Origin: Caprimulgus europaeus
Taxonomy: Eukaryota; Chordata; Aves; Caprimulgiformes; Caprimulgidae
Assembly: GCA_907165065.1 (NCBI GenBank)
Contig: OU015528.1
Coordinates: 42,213,515-42,277,514, forward strand
DNA length: 64,000 nt
Direction of reading: 5' to 3'
Position numbers and translations under genes: made by a program. A model generated the notes under the pieces. It saw only the letters and a list, made by a program, of their open reading frames with translations, ran no database searches and was not told the DNA's origin. Positions 12,233 through 22,100 of this stretch are shown in pieces; the stretch's first letter is position 1; each line of letters begins with the position of its first letter.

Positions 12233-12260
12233 GGCTTAGTTCATTGACTCCGGGCAGAAC
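12233..12260 (-). other. DCN: DCN exon 2, 5' UTR portion with splice acceptor
   Basis: These 28 nt of untranslated leader lie between the intron 1 acceptor (pyrimidine-rich tract ending CCCTAG, AG at 12262-12261) and the decorin start codon. The exon begins GTTCTGCCC; the human leader as I recall it also starts its second exon with GTTC. It contains a two-codon upstream ORF (ATG AAC TAA, 12244-12236) whose stop lies 3 nt before the main ATG. Confidence 0.88.
12236..12244 (-). promoter_or_regulatory. DCN leader uORF e (minimal, ATG AAC TAA, 3 nt before start)
   Basis: This two-codon uORF in exon 2 is separated from the decorin ATG by the three bases GCC. Its context is weak (T at -3), so leaky scanning should pass most ribosomes to the main ATG. 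The human leader as recalled has ATG AGA TAA, then three bases, then the ATG: same length and spacing, different second codon. Confidence 0.62.
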
Positions 12261-15200
12261 CTAGGGAACAAAGCAGGAGATTTACAACAAAAGTAGCAGT
12301 TTCCCATAGCTGCATAGTTCCTGCTGAAGGAGGTCCAGCATATCCACCAATTGCATAACTATCCTTTCAATAAGTGAAAAATGAATTGTGAAACAGGACA
12401 GTTATGCGATAAGAGTCTGGTAACTGCTTGTCAATAGGCTGATTTTTTTTTTTTTTTTTTTTTTTCAGAGCAGTTTAAAGGCAACTGTAAACATATCTGT
12501 TTGCATATTTAGAGTAATATTTATTAGGAACAGTCAGAACTGTCAACTTTGTTATGCAAAACAGTTAAAACAATAAGACACATTTTCCATGTGTTTGCTT
12601 TCTGCCAACGTAACAGTCTGTTTGATTTCATTAGCATTTGTTTCATGAGTTTGTCCCCTGGTGACGAACCTGAAATTCCCAAACTCACTATAATGCAGTA
12701 TTTCATGTCTTGAGAAATATATTTTTTTAAAGTGCCAACTTGATGTGTGTTTTAAATTATAGCCTAGTAAAACTGCCTGAGAAAGAGTAGGATTTAGTGA
12801 CAGGGGGTAGAGAGAGAGGGGAAGATCTTTAGTTGTTTAAATGAGCTACACTTCTTTCCCAGTTTACACAGCACAATAAAATGGAATACAATGTTGTGTT
12901 ATATTGGATATTCTTGGCTTTCTTTCCAAATTTTTGGCTAGGGGATTTTATTATATAAACAATGCACCCTGAAAATATTCTGCTTTGCACTGCATAAGCA
13001 TTTGAATTGATGCTTGTAGTATTGTCAGCACACTTTCTAATGGGACTTGAAGGCCTCATTCTGCAGACTTTCATGATCAGGAGCAACTTTATACAAGTAT
13101 GTATTGCCATAGATATTAACAAGGAAAACTGCTTAAATACGTGTTCTCAGGACCTAGGCCTAAATGCATTTCAATTCACTGTACATTGTGCTACCTGTGT
13201 TGTTGTGTACTAAGGAGAAATTACAAAACAGTTGTTTGCAGGTTTTGTATCAAGGCTGTATAGATCAGCTAATTTTCTGAATATTATTTTCTTTTAGTCT
13301 TTAAATTTTATAAGGTAGTTTATCTTTTACAAACCTTCATGGGTTTAAAAACAACCCACAAAAAAATGTGAAGAAACCTGCCTTCATATTGCCAAGTGAC
13401 ATAAAGGCAAACTTGCAATTTATTTAAGAGCCTTTTCTTAAAATGGATGGCATAGTCCTCAATACAAATGTTACTCTTCATAACGAAAGCAAAAATGTCC
13501 ACTTGCTTCTTCAGGTCAATAACTTCTGAAATTCCTTGTCTGGGTGCTAGCTGGGAGTATTTTTTTTCTAGCAGAAGTTGTCTAATAAATAGGGTTATGG
13601 TATAGCAATTCTTAGCTCCATATTGAGTAATGGAAATATAAAAAAAACCTGAGGGAGATGCAGAAAAGGATGACTGTCTTCCTCTCTACATTGACATATG
13701 GAACCTACTAGGTAGATAACTAACACAGGCAGCTGATGTTAGGTGAGAGTGGTATACTGAGGCCTCTCTTACTAGAATACCACATCCAGGTACTCTAACA
13801 GGAGTGGTTAGTATAAAAAAATACAAAACACAGGCCAGGAAATAGATACAATCTTTATTGTGCCTGGGTTCCATTTCCTTTATGAATATCTACCTGCAGA
13901 TGCCAATAATGTAATCCTGTAGAAATCTTTAGGGCTCAGTCTTGAGAAGATGACAAGGTCACCTTATAAAATAAGCTAGCATTTTAAAATCATAGCTTAC
14001 ATTTCTGTCATCTACCTACCAAAAAGACAGGTATTTAACATATTCATATGTCCCAAGGACTTCAAAGTGTTTTCACGTGGAGTAAAACACCATTTCTGTT
14101 GCATCTTTAAGACACATAATTGTTTTTTTAGTTGGACCAGAAACTATTTTATATTCCTGGAGCAGACTTATTACCTAGTGCAAGCATTGAGGGGTTTCAA
14201 CCTACCCCAACATCAGCTACAGGCTCAGAGGATTGTAGCATGTCCTGTTAGCCCAACTCGGTGCTGTGCAAACTTGTGCCATGTAGCAGCGACTGGCTGT
14301 GTCCCTGTGTGGGCCATCCTCCTGTCCTGGCCCCCCACCAACATTAGGGCTATGTCCCTGCAATACCCCCATGATGCATGCAGAGTATACACGGACAAGT
14401 CAGGATGTCACAGCAAAGTGGTGTTAATACATGGTGATGAGTTCTTACCATGGTTTAATCTAAAACAAGATTTTCAAAGTAATCATTATTATGTATGAAT
14501 TATTGTAAAATAACAATGCCCTTAATTAATAGTCTTAAATGGGAAGACAAATTTGCTAAAATATCACCATTCATCATAATAAGCTGCCTTGTGAAAATTA
14601 TCAATAAAACATTATCCCAGTACAAACTATTTTTCAGAATGTACACTAACATCAATAAACATTGAGAATGCTGCACACAAACCCTGTCGCTGCACTGGCA
14701 GTCAGTACTTTTTAAAGAGCTTCCCTAGCTCTTTTTAATGTATTCACATACTTTAAAAATCTATTTAAGTATTTAAAACTGCTTGCATTCCCCTCCAGGG
14801 TCACTGCTCAAGCAACATCCATCTCAAGAATTTAATCAGGATCCTATCCTCGAGATAAATTATTACCCTTCAAAAAAAACCCCAAAAAAATGCAAAGGCA
14901 CTTTGATGTGTCTTTATATTTTACTTCTTGTTCACATTAATACAGATGACTTCACTTATCTCAGTTTAACCCTGTAGTAGGCCTTTTCCTTTGGTCCCTG
15001 TTTTGTCAAAACTATAATAAAATCAGTAAGAGCCATGGGACAACAAGGGCTGTGGGATAACAAAGGATATCAAGGATCTAATCTAAAGGCACAGCAAAGA
15101 AAATAGTAGACATAAGCTACATATTAGTCAGGAAACAGGAATAGATATACGTCTGAATATCTTTATTCGTATACTTATTCATACTGCAGGCACACATATC

Positions 15201-16333
15201 TGTTCGTATTTTTTAGCTATGTAAACATAAACAGAGAAAAAATATATATGAAACTGTACTAGTAAGAAATGTTTACATTTTACTTTTACAAAAAAAATAG
15301 AGAGGGGAAAAAAATCTGAACTCTTAAAGGTCTGTGACACAATATTTATGTCTGCAGGACAAAACTGTTTAAATTTGCTTTAATTATGTGTTTACAATGA
15401 GGAAGACTTTTCCACAAACAGAGGAAACTATACCATAGACTTGGCCACATTTCAGTTTAAAATACCACTGGAAATACGCTTCATCAGTTCACGTCACCAC
15501 TGTATTGGTGGTCTTCTTGTCAGTATACCTTAGTATTAAGTTTTAAATATTAGTTCACCCACTGTCAGAAGTCTCTCAAAATGCCACAAAATGGAAGTTA
15601 AACAATATGTGCAGTTTCAAGAGAAATCCCCTACATTGTATCTTTTACTCATTTTGTGTAATAAAGTCTAGGTGTGCAAACACAGGAGTTGGAAGTTTTA
15701 AAGAGATTAAAACTCTGTTAACAGGAGTTTCAACTCCAGTAATATTTTTTTTTCTACTATTTCATTCGCATGAACTTTCTTTAAATGTGAGTCCCTTGTT
15801 TGCACACTGTAACATAGCACTTTCTAACATTACAAAGGCATACACTGAGCCCGTGTAACTAACTACTACATACTTTTTTTCTCTGAAATTGAAATTATAT
15901 TTGTTAATGCTCTGAATATATATGAAGAAATCAAAATGAAAAAGAAGTCACTGAGTGCAGTTTAAAGCAAAAAATGTAAGAACTCATGCATTTTTCACAC
16001 TCACGACATCACAGATTCTAAACACTGGGTTGCAAACAGAGAATATACTGCTGCAAAAGTTTACAGTAAGGAAAAGAAAGGACTATAGCAGTGCTTATAC
16101 AAACCAAAACAAAAGACAGAACAGTCAAATAAACAGTAGGAAATCTACACAGTCCTTGAGAACACATTCTCATGTTCCCAAGATACAAAAGCACTGGATA
16201 CAAAACTTAACATTGCTAAACATTTAATAGGATTTTTTCCTTGCTTCTCTTAAAATTCAACTAGCTCTTACTGTAGACTTGCCTGAAGTTTTATTAGTGC
16301 AGCATAGTTCAGGAGAATTACTGAAAACCATAC
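12261..16333 (-). other. DCN: DCN intron 1
   Basis: A GT-AG intron of 4,073 nt lies between the leader exon donor (GTATGG at 16333) and the exon 2 acceptor (CCCTAG ending at 12261). Inside I see a 23-nt T run (12443-12465) and otherwise unique AT-rich sequence with no recognisable repeat. A second alternative leader exon is known for human decorin; I could not identify one here. Confidence 0.82.
12443..12465 (+). repeat. Poly-T run (23 nt)
   Basis: An uninterrupted run of 23 T in DCN intron 1, about 180 bp above exon 2 (poly-A in the gene's sense). Confidence 0.9.
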
Positions 16334-16485
16334 CTTTTAATCCAGGGATTTGCAACAGGAGCTCTCAAAGCTGAGATGTAATTAAACTAAATATTCAACC
16401 CAGGCAAAAGTCTTTGCAGGTGTGGAAAGGAGGAGGGGGTAAGTTCAGCTCAGTGACTGTCACTTGGTGGAAAACCCTCCTGCTT

Positions 16486-16494
16486 CTATTCCAT
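16486..16494 (-). promoter_or_regulatory. DCN leader uORF d (minimal, ATG GAA TAG)
   Basis: This two-codon uORF is in a strong start context (G at -3, G at +4: GCTATGGAA), the best of the upstream starts. The human leader as recalled has ATG GAG TAG in the same context, so a Met-Glu-stop element seems kept. After splicing, its stop is about 180 nt upstream of the decorin ATG, a distance compatible with reinitiation. Confidence 0.62.
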
Positions 16495-16501
16495 AGCACA
16501 G

Positions 16502-16552
16502 TTAAAAAATAAGGTTTCTCTCAATGAACACAGTCCAGGCTGACACCCACAT
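16502..16552 (-). promoter_or_regulatory. DCN leader uORF c (16 codons)
   Basis: It starts at the ATG sharing one base with the uORF b stop (TAATG) and reads MWVSAWTVFIERNLIF before TAA. The context is weak (C at -3, T at +4). My recalled human sequence appears to differ by one base in length within this frame, so its peptide is probably not conserved beyond the first five residues (MWVSA). Confidence 0.55.
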
Positions 16553-16641
16553 TAGATCATATGGTAATGATATGTCTCCTGTATTGTAGCCAGAAACTTT
16601 ATCAGCTCTTTTGCTTTCTTTTCCTCCTTTTTCTTTTTCAT
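16552..16641 (-). promoter_or_regulatory. DCN leader uORF b (29 codons, conserved C-terminus)
   Basis: This open frame of 29 codons plus TAA begins with a lysine-rich stretch (MKKKKEEKKAKE) and ends IKFLATIQETYHYHMI. In the human 5' UTR as I recall it, the equivalent frame also starts at an ATG in AGCAAATG and ends with the same 16 residues; across those codons I count a single difference (CAG here, CAA in human), which is synonymous. The start context is weak (C at -3). The internal Met28 could make a two-codon form (ATG ATC TAA). The stop overlaps the next uORF start as TAATG. Whether the peptide acts itself or the nucleotide sequence is constrained for another reason cannot be told from one genome. 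Confidence 0.65.
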
Positions 16642-16646
16642 TTGCT

Positions 16647-16661
16647 TTACTTCTTTTTCAT
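16647..16661 (-). promoter_or_regulatory. DCN leader uORF a (4 codons, MKKK-stop)
   Basis: This is the first ATG in the predicted leader: ATG AAA AAG AAG TAA. Its context is weak (C at -3, A at +4). The human leader as I recall it has a same-length uORF at the aligned place (ATG CAA AAA GAA TAA). Its stop lies 5 nt before the ATG of the next uORF. Confidence 0.6.
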
Positions 16662-16730
16662 CTGTTTAGAATCCCAAACTACTTGTACACTATAAGCAGA
16701 TGCTTAGCTGTAATTCCTCTTACTTATTTT

Positions 16731-16798
16731 TTTTATATCCGTACAACATATATTTAGGAAAGTTTTCTTGGTTTTAACTATTTTTTTTTTCTGACTCA
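16731..16798 (-). promoter_or_regulatory. Candidate DCN promoter: TATA-like element and AP-1-type site
   Basis: On the minus strand a TATAAAA lies at 16737-16731, a second TATA-like ATATATG lies just above it, and a perfect palindromic AP-1 heptamer TGAGTCA (TGACTCA on plus, 16792-16798) sits about 55 bp upstream, followed by an A-rich run. The published human exon Ib promoter is described as having TATA boxes and AP-1 sites, which would fit. The TATA-like stretch is A-rich and could be coincidental; recalled human leader sequence may begin close to it. Confidence 0.45.
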
Positions 16799-18778
16799 TT
16801 ACTAAGAAAAATGTTTGGCTGTTCCTCTTGTTTATAGTTTTTGTAATTCAAGGAAATTATATAAAATTAATCTTGGAGTTAGTCAAAGTGGAGATTAATA
16901 TCAGAAAAAAAGAGGTAGCTTTAGGTAAAACTATTTAAACAGATATCAATCTACCTTTGCTTATGCTATAATCATTGTCAAACTGAGTAGTATATATTGT
17001 AATACACTATTATCCTGTCTAATAATAAAGTTTTTATGTATTTCTCCAAACTAAAAGATGTTTTTGTTATATATGAAAATGATGTTTTCATTAGTAGAAT
17101 GATTCTAACATTTGTGGTTTGAACTGCTTTATATAAACTGTGTTTTTTTTTTTTACTGCTTTCTCACCAGGACAGCAAAGCAGAAAGGAAATTAGCTTTA
17201 ACTATTTTTTGGAGTGGGTTTTGTTTTTTCGGGGGTAGGGGGCATTTAAGAGACAGTAGAGATTTTTTAATGAATGAAAGGAAAAATATATCTGACATTT
17301 TTCAGATTTATATTTTATTTTAGTAATTTCTGTTTTGACATAAATATCGGTGGAAGCTAAAATGTAAATTCTCTATTTCTGTGCAATTTTAAAAGTCTAG
17401 CAAACTTAAAGGAAAACAAAATAATTAATATTTATTTAGTAAACCAAACACATTGTGAACACGTGTACCTTCCCTGTGCTGTTAACTGTCCTATCTAAAT
17501 ACTGGAGACTTGTGCCTCTGTGTTTTGACTTGTGTCCTCTTATTTCTGCCCCTAGGCTAAGACCAGGTGTAATGAAATTAAAGCCTGTAAAATGTGAAAT
17601 GGTGTTTAAAAGAAGTGTGAATTTTTAGAAACACGATAAATTCTTGACATTTTGACTCCTCTTTTCATTTAATTTCAAGAAGAGCCATTAAAACGGCCCT
17701 TGTGATTGTTCTTCTTTGGTGGAAGAAAACATGGTAGAATAGTTGACTGCTAGTTTTGGTCAGTGTAGCACAAAGGTGTACTCAGACATCTTACATCATA
17801 GTTTCTTTATATGGTTCTCTGTAAAAGTTAAGGATCTTTTATTCCCCCCTAGGCCCGGAACTAACTTCTTTCCCCTGCTTCTCCACTGGATTCGAGACTG
17901 CAAATGATTTTTGTTGTGACATTTTTTTACATATGATTAGTAGTGTTCCAAGATTTCATGCTTACAACAAAGCCTTATCTTTGTCCAGAAGTGTTACCAT
18001 GAGGCTTGCTGAAATCTTGGCTGCATCTTAGTAATGTCAGTGATTTGAACCTTGGTCACCAGCTGCATCTGGTGTTTAAAAACATTTCAAAGTAAAATTT
18101 TGATGAGGAACAGGTCAGGGTAAACTTGTTGCCAGTTTGTTTCATAAAGCCCATTCATATCCTTTCACAGTAAATTGTAATACATTTGTTCTGATGTCTG
18201 TTATGAGGTTGAAACGTGTTATAATTGAATAGTTTAGTCATCTCTTTGGAGGCACAGAAGGCGTTGGATAGCCACCTCTCCTTCTTTTTTGTCTTAGACA
18301 TTAGGGAGGGTCAAATGAATACATGAAGATCAAAGTGGGAACAGGTGGAGCACAGGGTGCCTGCTGGGTGGACTGGGAGATCCCAGTCTGCCTTCAGAAG
18401 AACTAGCGCCCGTAGAGGGAGAATTTTCCTGCTTTTTCTGTAATTTAGTCCATCCCAAGAAGCTCAGAGGAGAAAAGATGTTACCACCCTTAGGAATTAT
18501 GAAAACACTTATGCTGCCTGTCCAGACCCAGAGGTAGAAGGGGTATGTGTTAGGTGTCCAAGCTCTTCTGAAATGTGAAGTGTAGTATGTGGAGGACTGA
18601 GCAATGCAATGGGAGAGGATTTACAACACTGAATATTGGTGCAGTTCTGCATTTTTTTTTTCATTAGAACAATCTTGGTTTCTATATGATTTTATTACAC
18701 TAATTTAACAAGCTTATAAGGCTATGTGCTGCTCCAAATACTGATTCCCAGAAAGTTACAGGCAACTGCATGCAAATT

Positions 18779-19147
18779 TTATTTATATAACAAGGTTTTT
18801 ATTGAATTTTGATGGATAGCATCTGCTTCATTTGCTCTCAGCTTATTTTGTGGATCTTTCAAAAGGCAGTGGTGGGAGAGAAGACAGGAAGCCTGCCCAC
18901 TGTTTACTGCTCTGCCTGGGTCCAGTGGAAGTCTCTGCAGGAAGAAGATGACCAGCTGCTCCATGAGGAGCAAACATGCCCTGGGGGAAAAGCTGCTGGA
19001 GCATGGGGCTGGGCTGGGAAAGAGGCAGGTCCAGCAGGTGCCTAGTGCCCAGGTTGCAGAATCCTCAGAAGAAAGGGGAGCCGACATAATCTGCCCCTGG
19101 GGGTGGAAAGAAAGGGTTTTTTTCTTTTTTTTTTTTTTTTTTTTTTT
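18779..19147 (-). other. GC-richer island with A-rich edge and polyadenylation-like signals
   Basis: Read on minus: a long A run (19147-19117), about 300 bp of GC-richer sequence, then CAATAAAAACC and a second AATAAA near 18800-18779. A 131-codon frame crosses it but begins in the poly-lysine encoded by the A run. It could be the 3' end of an unannotated transcript or an old retrocopy; I cannot match it to anything. Confidence 0.2.
19117..19147 (+). repeat. Poly-T tract
   Basis: T run broken by one C, 31 nt; it is responsible for artificial poly-Lys and poly-Phe open frames. Confidence 0.9.
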
Positions 19148-22100
19148 GGAAGCCTGGGAAAAGAAGGATAGCATTTAGCAATCCAGAATGTTACTGGAAT
19201 AAAACTAAAGCAGGAGGACAGGATCCATCCTGTAGGAATATGGTGTCCCAGAGATTCAGGTTCTTCCTCTTTCTAAGTTTCCACAACAGAAAAAGGCTCT
19301 TTTCTTGACCTGCCTTCTAGTAGATCACAGCTCTGATGATCAAAGACTGGTTAGCGTTGTTGTGGTAAGGAAGAGGGGCAGGCATATCTGTCTCAAAGTC
19401 CTCATGAACCAGCTAGGTAAGTGCCATTCCCTATCAGGAAGGGATGAAACCAGATCACTTGTTTGGCTGCCTCTCAGGAACCCTCTCCACCTCTTCTGTC
19501 TTTAAATATCACGCCTGGGCTTTACTAGCTCCCTACCATGGCATCCTGCATGTTCTCTAATATACTGCCTGTCTCTCCTCTCCTTTCTACATTATGCATA
19601 ATAATTTCTTCCAATCACCTGCAGTAAACTGTTCTTTACCATAGCAGTGGAGTTCATCTACTAAAAATGCAAGTAAATATTAACCCAAGCTTAGTAAACA
19701 TTGATCCAGGTAAATATTGACCCAGGCGCAGCCTTACGAAGTAGCTAAATAGACAGAAATGTAATTTCTGGATATTCTGTGTATTAAAGTTTCCTTCAGT
19801 GTTCTGCGACCTCAGAAATTATAGTCCTGAACTTCTTCTCATTTCTATAGAGCAAAAGGACCAATGTAACAGATTTTGGATGTGTGCTACCAGTAACATT
19901 ATTTGTCTGTGGCAGTGAAAGCTCTTCTGGTGTAACTGTTTGAAAAAAATGCAACAAAACTTCAAAAGAGGAAGCCCTCTCTTTAGAGGAATGGACTCTT
20001 CCATCACTGTCTGTCTTCTCTTCTGTGTGATCTACAGGTCACTCTAGGAAACAAACTCAAATTGTCCTTAGCTGAAGTATCCGACATGCGATCATGCCCT
20101 TTATTTTGGTTTCTTTCCTTTGGAAAGGCCAACCTGCTCCTGTACTTGACACTGGCTTTCCTTTCTACTGGCATTTCTATTCTCTCTTGAATCAAATAAT
20201 TTTGTCCAGGTATATCCAGCAGCTGTAGGTGCTAACCAGGTATCAATATACCCTTACTAATCACTATTATTTCAAATGCTCTGAATGTCCTTCCTTGAGG
20301 AAGAAACCTATCCTAACTATTCCTCACACCTTTGTAGTGTAGATGTACCTTTGATATCACTGTTACCTCTTTCCTTCAGAAATGCAACAAATAGGTAAAA
20401 CTAGACTTTGCATGAGTCCTTACAGCTCCTAGCCATCCTAGAAACAAAGAGTGAAATAAAAGTGATTGTGGACCAAAGACCTCAGAACCTTACTTTGACT
20501 TTAGTTCTTCACCTTTAATTAATGATGAAGAAAACACGCAAAAACTTTTGCTATCATACACACTGATATACCTCTGTATTAATACTTAGGTGATCCATTT
20601 CCTTTGTTTCAGTGATAAACAGCATTAAATTTTGTTCCTGCCTGGCTTCTGTGTGAGTGTCAGCAGCCTCCTCCCCTCCAGAAAATCTTTTACATGAAGG
20701 AAGGATTGTGCTGACAGGTGCCCCCCACCAAGAGGCTACAACTCCCTATGGAAGAGGTCTTCCCAGGAAAGAATGTCAATCTGGGAGTGTGGGCCACAGA
20801 AGAGGAAGTGATGACTGGAGAGAAGAGAGGATTATTTTAGGCAAAAGGAGATGAAATTTCATGTGAGCAGCGTTTTCATCAGATTTTGACCTTTCTTTAG
20901 ATTTTGCAGTATCTTGCATTGGTGTCCAATCATTTTCAAATCCAAACCTTAATTCACATTTTGATGGCCCTTAGGTCATTCTCTGGACAAACCTCATCAT
21001 CCCAGCTGGTTTACACAATGCCCTAGAAAAAGATGACAGTAATTCATGCAAATGTTGGAGTCATACTCCCTGCATGTCCTCTGTTAGTCAGGGGTTATGA
21101 ACCAGCGTTCAAAATGAGACACATCCTGTGCAGCTCTGAACAGCCTATTCCCAGATTATGAAAAACATATGAATAGCCAGGTCATCCTTGATTTCCAGTT
21201 TAGTCATCAGAGAGAGTAAACTTTTTCAGGGGGAGCTAGGGAAGTCCTGAAAAAAGGAGTGGAGTAGAAAAAAAGAACTTTTACAGTAGGGTTTGTGTCT
21301 ATGTCTTTGTATTTAAATGCTCATTTTTGTATGTTGACAATCTGCTGAGGAAATATATAATTTCTAACTTCAGCTAAACATATGAAATGGTGACTGTGAA
21401 GATATAAGCAATGACATCACAAAATTTACCAGTTTTGTTTGGATTGTGTGACCTCACTATAGAGGGTAACTGTTGATAATCTTAAGGTGGATGGTGATGA
21501 GTTACATGAGAACCAACCCTGTCTAAACAGGGTGTGCCCTGTGGGGTTCAAATGAAAAGGATGTGCTTTTCATAATTCTTGAACTTTTGAAGTAAGTTAC
21601 TGCATTTGAGTCAATTTGAAAACATAATAAAGAAAAATAATGATGTGGGACCAGAGTCCAAATAGCGTAGATGATATCTAGCACTCATGAGAGAGAAGTG
21701 ATCACGAAAACACTATACACTGTACTCAAATTTTACTTTATTTGAAGACATGGAAAAGTAGTATAAAAGCCTCTTCAAGAGAGGTGAAATGGAAGTTCAT
21801 AAAAAGGGCAGTAGAAAGCTTTTAAATGAATTTTCACAGTATCGTGGCTTAGTTGTTTGTTTGGGTTTTTTTTTTAAAGAGACCTGAATATTTTTTAAAT
21901 CTTTTTCTATCAATATAGAATGAGATCTATTCCACTTCCCGGATCACTTGGAATTAGGCTGATTAGCCATTAAGTACTTCCAGCTTACAGTATTGTTCAG
22001 GGAACAGCCTTCAAAATATCCATTGCATTTCATTAAGCATTTGAAGAGTCATTTGTTTTAACTTGCCATTAACCAGATATGGGCTTTATTTTGACTAGCA

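Larger units (their letters stand above)
16334..16707 (-). other. DCN: DCN leader exon (exon 1, non-coding 5' UTR)
   Basis: Read on the minus strand, this segment matches long stretches of the human decorin 5' UTR as I recall it: the GATAAAGTTTCTGGCTACAA region, CATATCATTACCATATGATC, GTGTTCATTGAG, TTTTTTAACTGTGCTATGGA, CCCCCTCCTCCTTTCCACAC, and an end at GGATTAAAAG. That end is immediately followed by a donor GTATGG (GT at 16333-16332), and joining it to the exon 2 start GTTC reproduces the human junction. The 5' end is an estimate placed about 30 nt below a TATA-like element at 16737-16731; similarity to the human leader may extend slightly higher. The exon holds four upstream ORFs (listed separately). 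Whether it corresponds to human leader exon Ia or Ib I cannot decide. The spliced 5' UTR would be about 400 nt. Confidence 0.87.

Noticed and set aside
14067..14498. 143-codon plus frame in DCN intron 1
   Set aside because: No recognisable domain, antisense to the gene, no splice signals that fit; treated as chance.
18779..19174. 131-codon minus frame with a poly-lysine start
   Set aside because: It opens in a homopolymer run; no protein family resemblance and no splice or promoter support.
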